A stretch of 64,000 nucleotides of DNA from NCBI GenBank assembly GCA_000320605.2, contig KB445815.1, forward strand, positions 230,970-294,969. Reading direction: 5' to 3'. The position numbers were made by a program, and so were the translations under genes. This stretch comes from Gelatoporia subvermispora B (Eukaryota; Basidiomycota; Agaricomycetes; Polyporales; Gelatoporiaceae). Positions 1 to 10,248 of this stretch are shown piece by piece. Numbering within the stretch: the first letter of the stretch is position 1; every line of letters begins with the position of its first letter. The notes beneath the pieces were generated by a model. It did no database searches and was not told where the DNA came from. It worked only from the letters and a program-made list of their open reading frames with translations.

Positions 1-129
1 AGCTAACATGGCTCTTCATCATGATGAAACCACTCGAATTGGATCGAATTACTTCTTCTGGATGCCACCCAGTGTTCCTTCTGTATCCCCTCCGTCGCCC
101 TGACCTCCAGCTCCGCGATGACATCCTTT

Positions 130-836
130 TTTCAACCTCGTACTATATCGGCCTCAATGTGAATGCGGTCCTGTATGGTATGCATAGCCGCACGCGTGTA
201 CCGATATTTGCTGATCATTGTGCATGTGTGGACAGGCGTTGAGCTTGTGCTCTACTTCCAAACCATGGGCCTGCTATTTCGAGATGGACGAGCTAAGATG
301 ACAACGAGCGATCAGTTCTTCGCATGCTTCAGCACTGCGCTCTTGTCCCTCGTCACACTCACAACTCACATATCAATCGAAGCCATATTCGGGCGAGAAA
401 TGTGGATTGTGTTCTCCAAAAACCCTAGAGGACCAGCGGTATATTCCGAGGAGAACGCGAGTATCTGGTACCAGACGTGGGGCACTGCATCTGGTGTCGT
501 ACTCAACTGGCTTACTGATGGTCTCATGGCGGGCTCAAACGCTCTGTACGCAAACCTTACCTGAAGGGAGTCATATGCAGATACACCGTTGCTACGTCGT
601 ATGGAATGGTATATGCCTTGTGATTTCCCCCGTTTGATTCCCCCCGTTTTTCTGTTCGTGTCGACGTAGGGTGAGTGGTGAGAAACATCTCGTAGTTCCC
701 GCCATGGTAACCTGTTGTGTCTAGGTCTTGGGGTTCTTGAGATCTAGCATCCGGCTCTCCGGGCGCAAATTTCTTTCAGGGAAATGCTGCTCACATTGAC
801 CTCGCTTACTTCGCAACAACTATCGGCCTGAACATC
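130..836 (+). pseudogene. Relic of a multi-TM (seven-TM-like) fungal membrane protein
   Basis: Coding-like pieces occur in order but no longer join into one open frame. A first piece ends STSYYIGLNVNAVLYG (about 136-175), followed by a plausible 59-base intron ending ACAG at 233. The next piece begins VELVLYFQTMGLLFRD and runs to VLNWLTDGLM (about 525). A short RCYVVWN piece lies near 588, and NFFQGNAAHIDLAYFATTIGLN lies near 770-835 as DNA. Hydrophobic stretches with short loops match a large uncharacterised Agaricomycete family of seven-TM-like proteins, recalled from general knowledge. The intron after LTDGLM has no GT donor, and stops interrupt the frame after RCYVVWN. The expected C-terminal cytosolic part is not seen. 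It could instead be a diverged live gene with unusual introns, but I think decay is likelier. Confidence 0.5.
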
Positions 837-1700
837 TTGACGACAGTCGAAAATACATTATGATGCAAAACATGTCCATGATGCCTGATAGGCACTGTTA
901 TCAGGCTTTGTACTTCTATACTCAGATTTGTTGTTCAGTTTCAGCCCCGCATGACGCACTCAAGGCCCTTAATCCAGATTTCGGTATTACTAAGAAAGCG
1001 AACGTTTCCGGGTGGTGTGGCCGGTATTTGCTGTGGTCGGCACTCCGACGGTATGCTAGCCAACCGTGTGAGACAGACTCTGCGGCGAGTTGTTGGCACT
1101 GGTTGCTAGAAGCTCCCCCCCCCCCCCCCCGACCATTAATCTAGTTACGAATGTCTTCAGAAAAAACCAAGGGAATTTCATCTCTGCTTTGTTCGCCGCT
1201 TTCAACGTTGGGACACACCACAGGGCATCCTGATCTACACTATCGCGTTGAGCTTGATGCCTTTGGCCTGTCTTTCGAGCCCTCCTGGCGTCTTCACTCG
1301 TCTTCACCGCCTTCTTGAAGAACCCGGCCCATTTTTGGAAGGCTTGCCTTAGGACGTCGGGAGTCAATGTATCTTCGTCGTCAACGGGAATATCAACGAC
1401 AGCGTCAAACTACACCAGCGCCCATGATAAGTGCGAGTTCAGGGTGTGGGAAAGGCACTAACGAGCGAGCTGGATCCCATTATACATCGATTGCACACAT
1501 AGCGCGAACAAACAGGAAGCCGCCGAGCATTGAAACAAACAATGATTAAGTAGTGAAATAACACAAAAACATACAGTATCTACGACGGGTATGTACGGGA
1601 AACATTAAACGAATGTACATCAGTAAGGTATACGTGCCAGCGTGGCAATAAAGTTAGGACATGTCAAGAACAAAGCGCATGTGAAGTCAAAATTAGAAGA
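837..1700. other. No gene seen
   Basis: Short frames exist on both strands, but none shows a recognisable domain or a convincing exon chain. The stretch holds a C16 homopolymer at 1115-1130 and otherwise unremarkable sequence. It lies between the membrane-protein relic and the 3' end of RIC8. Confidence 0.5.
1115..1130. repeat. C16 homopolymer tract
   Basis: Sixteen consecutive C residues. This is a likely hotspot for length polymorphism and for sequencing or assembly error. It overlaps no supported gene. Confidence 0.9.
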
Positions 1701-3869
1701 TCAGCCCAGCCGCCCTTCTTGCACCGCCTTTCGTATGGGATTCTGGCTGGGTGGGATGGCGCCGCTCTTCTCGAGACGATCAAACAGGACAAAGAGCTTC
1801 TCTGCCTCGCGCTCCTTCTCTTCGTCCGACATTTCCGGACCTTCGTTCGGCTGCTCGACGATACCTGTGATAGGGTTGATCGGTGCGCCAGTGGGTGTCG
1901 TTGAGGGTATTAAGCTGTTGCCGGTGGGTCGTGGGGGCGCGCCGGTGATGCCTTTGTGGAACAGGAAGCCGGCCACGTTGCCGTAGCCGACGTATCCCGC
2001 CAGTGTGCTCGCTGTAGGTGGCAGAGCTCGTCAGGTATGTATCACAATTTCAGAGCGTATCACCCACCGTCTGAGTCACAGATTGCGTAGAGCAGCTCTC
2101 CAACCGCCGGCTTCAGCCGTTGATGATGAACGCAGGCCATCAGGCGAAGGCATCGTCCGAGAAGATCCGAGCGGCCCTCGAGAGGCGATGTTCTGTCAAG
2201 GTCGTCAGGTAGGAGCCATTGTCGCATCCGCAGGCGGGAGCTCTCATCGGCGATGCAGAACTTGGTAATGAGTACCACCAAGGGCACGACCGCGTCGTCG
2301 AGGCTCCCCTCGCCGTCTTGCCTGACGCGTTCCCGGACGCTCGGGTCATCCGGGTCGATTGTACCAGGAAGGTAGTGTGCCAGGGTCACTTCGAGCAGGT
2401 CATAGGTGCGTAGCAGGACATCAACCGAGGAGCCCGGGTGCGGCGAGGACGACCGAGAGAGGGAACGCCGGCCTGCGGCCAGCGCTGACATAGCTCGGTC
2501 GAACGCCCCCGGCGGCTTGGACGTGCCTGTAGGCGAGTTGCTCTGGCTACTGCTCGTGCTCGCTGGTTTACCGGATTCAGAGAAGCTCACAGGCGAATCC
2601 CGGTTGCTTTTTGACGAGGATGGGCGAGGCGAGGTGCGGTTGGAGGATGGTGGGAACCACTTAGACTGCAAGGAGGGCGTGACAGGGATCGTGATAAGAG
2701 TGTGAATAACATGAGTCATCGGAGGCGTGAGTGGGGAAGGGAACGTGGGGGGAAGGGTATTGAATATTCTCAAAAGTGGAGGAAGAATCCTATGAGGAAG
2801 TCAGGTCCGGTGCGTGATGCGTCATCCTCGGTTGATCACATACCCGTCGAGTCGTTCATGCCAAGAGTCACCTATAACTTTCACAGGATCGCCGCCAGCT
2901 TTTAGAGGAGTGCCCTCGGACTCATCCACTATCTGCAAGTAGCGTGAATCAACTTAGCGAGCGGAACAGCGCCGCGGAAACGTACCTTCGGATAGTGTAA
3001 TAATAAGTTAAACGTGAATTTCAATAAATCTGTCATGGCCTCTCTCGCCAGCTTCATGCTACCCTGAATGCTCCTCGAAAGGAGGTCCAGCTTGCTGCCA
3101 ATGATCTCGATGACATTCCCTGAATGGCCCGGAGGTTTGGCCTCTACGAGCGATCGGATGAAATCTCCAGATGCTGAGATCGACACTGTGCTCAGGAACA
3201 GTAGCCGAGATGCGAGGAAGAGACGCTCGGGAGCCGTAGATTTCTGCATAGAACAGGTCAAACAGCGCAACGCGTTTCAGTGGGAAGCCGCGCACCTCGA
3301 GCAAGTCGACCGCGAAATCCGCACCCCCAACCTCTTTCTGCACAAACGTCTGCCGTGCGTCGCCCACCAGCAAGAGAGCGTTCGCTATACACCTGAGCGC
3401 CTCATTGGACGCGTCCATCGTATCCTTCTCCTTGAAGGCACTTGACAAGTCCAGCAGCGACGAGAGGTTCGCTGAAGTCGCGATGACCTCCGAGCCGGCG
3501 GGTGTCTTGCCCAACGACTTTACGGCCTGCAGGGCCTGGGTCGCTTCTGCGGGCACGGACGATGTACCCCGTGATAAGCGAGTCTGCGAAGCTCAACAGG
3601 GCCGATGCACGCACCTTTCTGGGTTATCCGGCCCTTCTTCCCGTTACTATTCGTACATTTCGCCAGATCGTCGAGTAAAGACTGTATCAATTCTTTGCGG
3701 CTTGCATCGTCAATCTGGAAGGGCAGAACTGCGTCACGAGTCAGCTGTCGCGCCCATACGGAGAGTGCGGTGTGCGCTCGCCATCTACAATCGATTGCAG
3801 AACACTTGAGACTTGGGCGCGAGGTGATGTTGCAGAGAGTGCGGCGTAGTTCTCCAGGAGTTTTGACAT
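1701..3869 (-). CDS. RIC8: Synembryn / RIC8, chaperone and GEF of G-alpha
   Basis: RIC8 is an armadillo-like helical protein that folds G-alpha subunits and promotes nucleotide exchange on them at the plasma membrane or in the cytosol. The start at 3869 opens MSKLLENYAAL. Exons then give FQIDDASRKELIQSLLDDLA, KSLGKTPAGSEVIATSANLS, ALRCIANALLLVGDARQTF, SGNVIEIIGSKLDLLS and LLRTYDLLEVTLAHYLPG. The last exon carries the typical synembryn end, GYVGYGNVAGFLFHKG and then NPITGIVEQPNEGPEMSDEE. Six introns fit, and the total is roughly 580 residues, normal for the family. The first intron (3729-3781) appears to use a GC donor with a CTGAC branch site; without it the frame meets a stop. A Ser/Pro-rich insert lies mid-protein. 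The next gene upstream is Med10, on the same strand. Confidence 0.92.
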
Positions 3870-4735
3870 GGAATACGGAGGATCAAATGAGCAAGCAGAC
3901 AGGCTTCAGAGTTCTAGGAGGGTAAATTGCTCGGTGCTGCCGCCACTGGATATATCACCAACGAGAACTTTGACAGCACGGTCAGGATGTCGAGATGAAG
4001 AAGGGGTATTTGGGAGAAAGTGATGGTAGCTAACAAAGTGACAAGCCGTGTATATAGTGAAGAAGATTATCATCCAGGAGTAACATGCGGCCCTGCGTTC
4101 GGGCTCAGCTCGCACGATCATGCCCGGTGTGGGCGCCTCGTCCAACGAGCCGCTCAGTTGCCATGCCTATCCATGAATTATTGTCATCTATCCCAGTCAC
4201 ACATCGTCTTACTACTTCGCCTCCAAACCCACCTCAATCACTCCTCTCGCATCATAATGCGGTGATCACTCAGCCGAAGAGGATTAACGCGGAGAACGTC
4301 AGGCCGCCGACGCCTCGTGTGTCTATTGCATAAAGAAGGCAGTCAAAGTACTTGCACCTGACCGGACACAACATCCGCTACGTCCCCGTATTCTCCACTG
4401 CGCCCCAAGCTCAGTAGCGCGCACTGATGCGGGCGACCACTCCGCAGTGATACAGGCTTGGGCGGTAACGACACGTCAGACACGACGCAGGTCGCTTTGT
4501 GACGAACGCCATCTACATCTCCCTCCCGGACGACCATGGAGCCCTTTTGCGAGCGCGCCATGGCGTCGAGCTTGATCGTGGCGACCGTAGCGTATGGAAT
4601 CTCCCAAGGCCGCCATCATCTCCCTGCTAGAAGCTCGGAGGCTGCGTGTTATGTGGCTACTTGCGTGGAAGGTTCAGCGATAACGGGTCAGCGCGAATAG
4701 CGGCTCACCACCGGCGTTATCTACTGCGGTTTGGC
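3870..4735. other. Intergenic, no supported gene
   Basis: This lies between the RIC8 start and the Med10 stop. A minus-strand frame at 4343-4561 and another at 3906-4145 have no domain I recognise and do not splice into anything convincing. It should contain the RIC8 promoter, but I see no clear core element. Confidence 0.5.
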
Positions 4736-5386
4736 TCATGTGCTCTCCTCTTTCTTCACGGGGCCGTTCTGAGAATCCGCAGGGGTAGGGAGCATATGCG
4801 ACGCTGACGCTTCTCTGTCCTGCAGGTATTGCGAGAGTTCCGGAAAATTCTGTTCCAGGGCTTCATCCAGGTAGTTTCTGTATGACTGCACAAAGCTCAG
4901 GCCAGCTGAACGGGTCGCAGTAGGATGAGCACGCACGTCGATAGCATGGATCTTTCCATTCATGAACTGGTTCTCCGTCGCAGCTCTCTCGAGTCTCTCC
5001 TTTGTGAGTACGCCAGGGTTCCGAGCGGCGTCGATATCGGCCAGAACTTGGATCGGTATCTGAGTGACGACATGCTGCGACATATCGTCGATCGTGGCGA
5101 GGTGGTTGATTACATCGTTCCTGTGAAATAAGTGGAGATTGAGGCTTAGACTGTCAAGACCTGCGATACAGATGGTCCCTTACACTCTGGCCCCCACTTG
5201 CTTCCCTGTGCCAGCTTTGTCCTTTTCCTTGGTCAAATCATTGATGACCGTGGTCCCCAAGTTGTAAAGTGCATTCGCAAGTCCAAGTAGCTCGAGTTCA
5301 ATATCGCCCTGGACGCCGCCTGGTGGAGGGGACTCTGACGACCTTGGAGAGTCGGGAGCTGGCCCAGAGGTATTTACACGGGCCAT
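4736..5386 (-). CDS. MED10: Mediator complex subunit 10 (Med10/Nut2)
   Basis: Med10 is a small subunit of the Mediator middle module, which couples activators to RNA polymerase II in the nucleus. From the start at 5386 the protein opens MARVNTSGPAPDSPRSSE, a disordered leader. The Med10 signature follows: ELLGLANALYNLGTTVIND, then VNDVINHLATIDDMSQHV and VVTQIPIQVLADIDAARNPG. A helical region ends NFPELSQYLQDREAS and a short acidic tail ends at 4736. Intron 1 (5121-5183) splits the codon joining ARV to NDV. Intron 2 (4886-4936) is 51 bases, has no in-frame stop, and would add 17 residues if retained. After splicing the protein is about 160-170 residues, which fits the family. Confidence 0.93.
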
Positions 5387-6050
5387 TGGAAGATATAGAG
5401 GAGGATCTTGGGGTTCTGCAGAGTAAACTGCGAAATCTGATTGATTGCAGACGCAGAGAAAGACTGAATGCGGTGACCCGTCGGACGTGGCGAGATTGCA
5501 AGCAAGTTGCAAGTGCCACCAACGCGGCTAGACGCGCGTGAAGGGGCGTGTGTGTTGTATGTACCCACGGTGTTCCTTCCCTTGCAGGACCGCTCGAATG
5601 CAGTCCGACTGTTTTCTACTGTTACCGTCATGATTCGCAGCCCCAAGTACCTCCCCCAGCCTCATCTGTGGAAACATTCTTGCTCTCTACGTCTTCACGG
5701 ATAGTTTTCACGCGACAGAACGCAGCATTGCACACCAAGAGACCCAAACACGGCCAATGTCTCTCCCACGTGATTACACTGGGCTGAGCCATTTAGTGAT
5801 GGGACGTATCTCATTCCTCACCATTTTCAGGCACTCTGAGGCTATGTTTCACGGAGACTTTCCATGACATGAACTATCGTCCATTGGTTGTTTTCTAAAT
5901 TCTGTCACCGAAGCCGTAGGCCACGGCGAGCTGCAGCTATGTGACGGATGTGATGGGGATCTGGGGCACGCGAGCGCTACCGCGCAGTATTCCAAGCCCG
6001 GGGCGAGGCATATTCGAGACCTCCATGCACGTTCCTACTCTCTCTCCTAC
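5387..6050. other. Intergenic; may hold the 5' exon of the lipase gene
   Basis: The frame of the lipase's first recognised exon stays open upstream to about 5870, with residues such as ARHIRDLHARSYSLSYMTTF before the Met at 6051. No in-frame ATG lies in that extension. Either translation starts at 6051 or an unrecognised first exon splices in here. Confidence 0.4.
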
Positions 6051-8644
6051 ATGACGACGTTCAAATGGGACAAGTACAGCCGTTATGGCATCGAATTTGC
6101 TGCAACGGCGACGTCGTTGGGCTTTGCGGCCGCAAAGGCCAGCACGAAGCTGGGGGTGAGTGCTCTGCTCGTATCTGGGCGTACAAGACTGACTGACGTG
6201 TCCTAGTTCTGTGTTACACGGGGAATCGCATCCACTGCGGCAGGCTTGACTGGTGCCGTCGTTGACCATGCACTCTTCGGTGGTACCGCAGGTACAGGGC
6301 GCATGCTCCGCGGGGCTGCCTCCGCCGCCGTGAACTCTCTCGAATCTGTGTTTCTCGCGCCGCTATTACTTGGAGAAACCTTTACATCTACATCCCTGGT
6401 TGCTGCGCACTCCTCTTTATCTATCCTCGCTACGATCTTCCCTGGCAGCGACGAGGCCAGCTTCTCCCTGGCTAGCTTCATCGAACTCGTTAGGAGAGAA
6501 TGGTCCGACCCCGCCGCTCCGGAAAGTCTGCCGGAGGAGAGATACACTCCTGCACAGGTAGCAAAGGCCCTGGTGGCCTGGGCGACGTTGCAGGGCGTAA
6601 CGAGCGAGTGGCAGGAACAGCAGTGGCTCAAACACATGCGCGAAATTGATGTCAACGACCTCGCTGATGAGCCTGATAGCGCCGACACATCCCCGCAGTC
6701 TCGCATACACATCACTGCGGACGTGATTTACCCTCACCGCAGCGGACAGATTGTCACGGCCGACATCGGCGAGGCTGCCTCGCCCGTGGTCTCTACCCCA
6801 TCCTCTGGCCAGGTTACGCCCGCTCAGAATACCGATCATCGGAAGGTCAAGCAAACGCTGCGGAGGATGTCCAAGATTGTCCTCGGCGGATACGGCGGTG
6901 CCAGTCTTCTCTTCTTCGGCGTCCCCTTGCGGTCAATCTCGTCAGGCACCTCCTCGGAAGGCGAAAAGCGTATGGAGGAGGCGACGCTCGCGCAGGCCGT
7001 GAGCGCGTCCGAGGCGGAGGCGGAGCCGAGCGCTCACGCGAACAAAGCTCACACTTGGTCTTGGTGGAATGTTCTTATGGGCCACCATGACCATGACATT
7101 TTCCTGGAATATGCGCGCAATGCCGAAATGGAAACCGATGCGGTACGTGGTGATGACCGTTGTATTATATGCATCGACCCTCATTCGTTGACCACAGTGT
7201 CCTCCGCCGACGGCCATAGTCAGCACGGAGGACCTGATGCCACGTTTCTGGGTGTTAACTGACCACGCCCGACGCGAGGTCGTCCTCGTCCTGCGCGGTA
7301 CAATGAGCTTGAACGAACTAGCCGTCGACCTTACGTGCGACCCTGCACCGTTCGAGCTCGATCCATCCATTTTCTCCGTCTCGCCCTCACACTCTCGTCT
7401 GCGCAAGGTCGCGTCAGAAGGCGTACTCCGAGGTAGCAAAGAGAAGACATCACGCGACGAGGGGTATTCAAGCTGGAGCGAATTCGAGGAGGAGCTCGAG
7501 AACATCCCTGGGACGTTCCCCGTGGACTTTTCTACCCCAGCTCCGGAAACACGCGGGCGGAAAACTGGGGTGTCAACCGAGTCGTTGTCCGAGTCCGAGT
7601 CCGAGTCAGAGTCAAGTGGCTCAGGTGAACAGCAGCACATGGTACATGGCGGCATGTTGAAGATGGCTCGAGCGATGGGCGGACCCGGGAAGCCTGTGAA
7701 TGTCGCCGTTAGACATGCACTGAAGAAGAATCCTGGATATTGTACGTGATATCGTTACTATCTGACTTGCTCAGGGCTCACACCGTCCCGCGCCTCGTAT
7801 AGCGTTAGTATTGTGCGGGCACAGTCTGGGTGCGGGCGTGGCCGCCCTTTTGGCATTAGTGAGCGACTGCTTTCCCCGGTGCAAACATAGTTATGATCTG
7901 ATCCATCTCCGCTAGATGTGGGCCAACCCTTACACGCGACTCACCCACCGCGGTTCCGGGCTGCCGACACGGAGAAAGGTCTCCGCCTACTGCTTTGCGC
8001 CTCCTTGTTTGGCCTCCTCTCAGCTAGCAGCCATTGCTGCCACATCCGGACTAATCACGTCGTTCATTTATTCTCATGATGTTGTATCCAGACTGTCTCT
8101 TGGCAGCGTGCGCGATATGAGTCGCGCGTGCAATTGGTTATGCAAGGCGGAAGACGCGGGTAAAGGCTGCAAGGGGGAGGGTTATACGGGTGTGACCAAG
8201 CGTGCGCTGAAAATGAAAGCCGGGCTTGGGGAGAATGGGGACGAAGAATGGGTCAGTGCATATTTCGACTTCTATCCTATATTCTTCTGACCATGTCAAC
8301 TCCAGTTCCTTGCTGTCCGGAAGACCTTGGAGGCGAACATGCATATGACCCATCTCTATCCTCCGGGAAAGGTCTACTGGGCACAACGTGATGGAGTGCT
8401 GCACCCCTCCCATCGTATCTTCCCCTCTGGCCTTGAAGACAAAGTCCGCTTGTTTGAGGTTCTCGATGTTGGTGCAGTGTTCAACCAGCTCATCTTCTCT
8501 CGAGACATGCTCAGGTAAGTCTGATGTTTACGGATGCGTCGGATCGTTCAGCATCGTTCGCTCGGAGCGTTTCACTGATACCCGCCGTCTTACAGCGCTC
8601 ACATGCCGCACCAATACGACCGTGTGCTCCATGAGCTTCTCTGA
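6051..8644 (+). CDS. Class 3 lipase, sn1-specific diacylglycerol-lipase-like
   Basis: This is a predicted serine hydrolase of the class 3 alpha/beta fold, probably membrane-associated and acting on acylglycerols. The N-terminal half is Ala/Gly-rich (AATATSLGFAAAKASTKLG, then AVVDHALFGGTAGTGRMLRG). The lipase domain starts at PRFWVLTDHARREVVLVLRG, followed by TMSLNELAVDLTCD, an insert with a Ser-Glu repeat (SESESESES, near 7590), the nucleophile elbow SLVLCGHSLGAGVAALLAL (7800-7860), the likely Asp in FIYSHDVVSRLSLGS and a likely His in the last exon, SAHMPHQYD. Introns fit at about 6151-6207, 7144-7198, 7742-7802, 7861-7915, 8252-8305 and 8515-8594. The start is uncertain because homologous-looking sequence continues upstream. 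The substrate is inferred from the family only. Confidence 0.85.
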
Positions 8645-8961
8645 GCTGGATGTGTATTCATTATACTTTTGATCGCCATTCGTTAGGTTCTCGAGCTGCA
8701 CATTGAGACTTGTATTGTACGGTACCAATACCGATCAGCGCACGGCATCCGAAGCTTCCCGTCTTGCATTGTACGATATTTGCAGTAGTTAATCTTATGC
8801 TTTTCCACATACCTGGTTCTCCGTAGATACCATGTGAGATGCAACTTGAAATCGTTGGGGCCAGTGTGAAGCCCCGAACTGCCCAACTCAGAATGCGGGC
8901 TTGTGGATGGTTTGAAGCGCCGGTGAAAGCCATCTCGCGCTCCTGATTACTCTGATTACCA

Positions 8962-8982
8962 CCAACGCTACTATTGGCCAGC
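8962..8982. promoter_or_regulatory. CCAAT-box element before NF-YC copy 1
   Basis: This 21-base block contains ATTGG, an inverted CCAAT box, 28 bases before the ATG of NF-YC copy 1. The identical 21 bases occur before NF-YC copy 2 (22451-22471, opposite strand), while the sequence further upstream differs. CCAAT is the binding site of the NF-Y complex that contains NF-YC, so autoregulation is a reasonable inference. Confidence 0.6.
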
Positions 8983-9009
8983 CAAAGACGTTAGACCTTA
9001 GCACCGGAA

Positions 9010-9893
9010 ATGTCGTCTCCGTCCTCGTCCAGACCGTTCGTCAACCCCGGGCAGCCGCTGCATGAGTTCCTCTCGAACTTCTGGAATCGTCAAATCCATG
9101 AGGCAGAGACGGAGACACCAGACTTCCGTCACCCTCCGCTGCCTTTGGCACGGATTAAGAAGGTTATGAAGAGCGACCCGGAGGTCAAGGTGCGTCGTAC
9201 AGTGTTCTCATCTGAGTCAGCGCACTCATGGATCTTGCAGATGATTGCTGCAGACGGTACGTGTGCCATCAAAGCTGCCAGTGCCCAAGGTTGATCCAAC
9301 CCAGCACCTGTCTTGTTCTGCAAGGCCTGCGAGAGTACGCGTCTTCATGTCCCTCGAGACTACCAATTTGCTCACCTCGCGCACTGAAAACAGTCTTCAT
9401 CGCTGAGATCACCGCACGCGCGTTCATTATCGCAGACTCGAACAAGAGACGCACGCTATCGCGAGCCGACATCGCCAAGGCCCTGACCAAGTCGGACCAA
9501 TTCGACTTCCTCATTGACATCGTCCCTAGGGAAGACCCCAATGCACAAGGCGCGACTGCAGGGGGTGCCAAACCGCCGGCCAAGAAAGCAGGGACGATGT
9601 CGGTCAAATCAGACCAGGTAAGCTACGTCGTATCTTCACAGTGCTCCAGAACTCACGGCGTCCTGCAATCTAGAAGCAGCCCGCAGAAGTCCGCGAAGGT
9701 TCTTTGTCGGCCACTAGAGAGAACGGAGAGGAAACCCCGGGCGAAGTGCCAGCGTCCGTCGTTTTGGATCAGGTATGTTATCCTGCTCGTAGTCACGCTC
9801 TTCAACAGAATAAAGCATTGACTATTGTTACGCCTGTAGCTGCAGGAGCTACTAACTCCTCCTGGACCAGTTGAACCGCGACCTCTGACCTAA
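9010..9893 (+). CDS. HAP5: NF-YC / HAP5 CCAAT-binding factor subunit, copy 1
   Basis: NF-YC is the histone-fold subunit that pairs with NF-YB and, with NF-YA, binds CCAAT boxes in the nucleus. Exon 1 starts at 9010 (MSSPSSSRPFVNPGQPLHEF) and reaches [20 protein letters not shown] tiny exon gives MIAAD, another gives [10 protein letters not shown], and a longer one gives [40 protein letters not shown] and IVPREDPNA. Together these form the complete histone fold. Two more exons end [17 protein letters not shown] with TAA at 9891-9893. All introns have GT-AG ends and every key block is intact. The C-terminal tail is short and acidic/Pro-rich. A second copy on the opposite strand is at 21542-22436. 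Confidence 0.93.
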
Positions 9894-10248
9894 TGGACGC
9901 AATTAAATGCTGTGCTCTCAGAATACCCTGTTTGATTATTGTATTCCGTTTCTGTTGTACTACTCATCCTGATCTCTCAAGTTACCTCCTCGGAAAGAGA
10001 GATATCCTGTGGCCTGAACAGCTTGAGCACCGCAAATGAGATCCACAAGGTGCGAAATGTGATCGGATCAAACCCTTACTCTGTACACACACAAGTGTAG
10101 TGCAAACGTACAATGCACTGCTAATTAGCATCATGATGGCACGCACGTTCGCTTCATCCTTCGCAGCAGCATTTAACAAGGCACAGGTCCTGAATAGTTC
10201 CATGAACTTTGGATCCCACGATTGGCATTACGCCCTGATTCTAAATGT
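9894..10248. other. 3' flank shared with NF-YC copy 2
   Basis: No gene is seen. About 60 bases after the NF-YC stop (near 9926-9985) resemble the 3' flank of copy 2 (near 21440-21510, opposite strand), with runs such as CCTGTTT, CATTGTATT, TTGTACTA and CTCTCAAGTT. The duplication therefore reached beyond the coding sequence. Confidence 0.55.

Noticed and set aside
4343..4561. Minus-strand frame MARSQKGSMVVREGDV... between RIC8 and Med10
   Set aside because: I briefly considered a dynactin p27-like remnant, but the hexapeptide-repeat pattern is absent and no neighbouring exon continues it.
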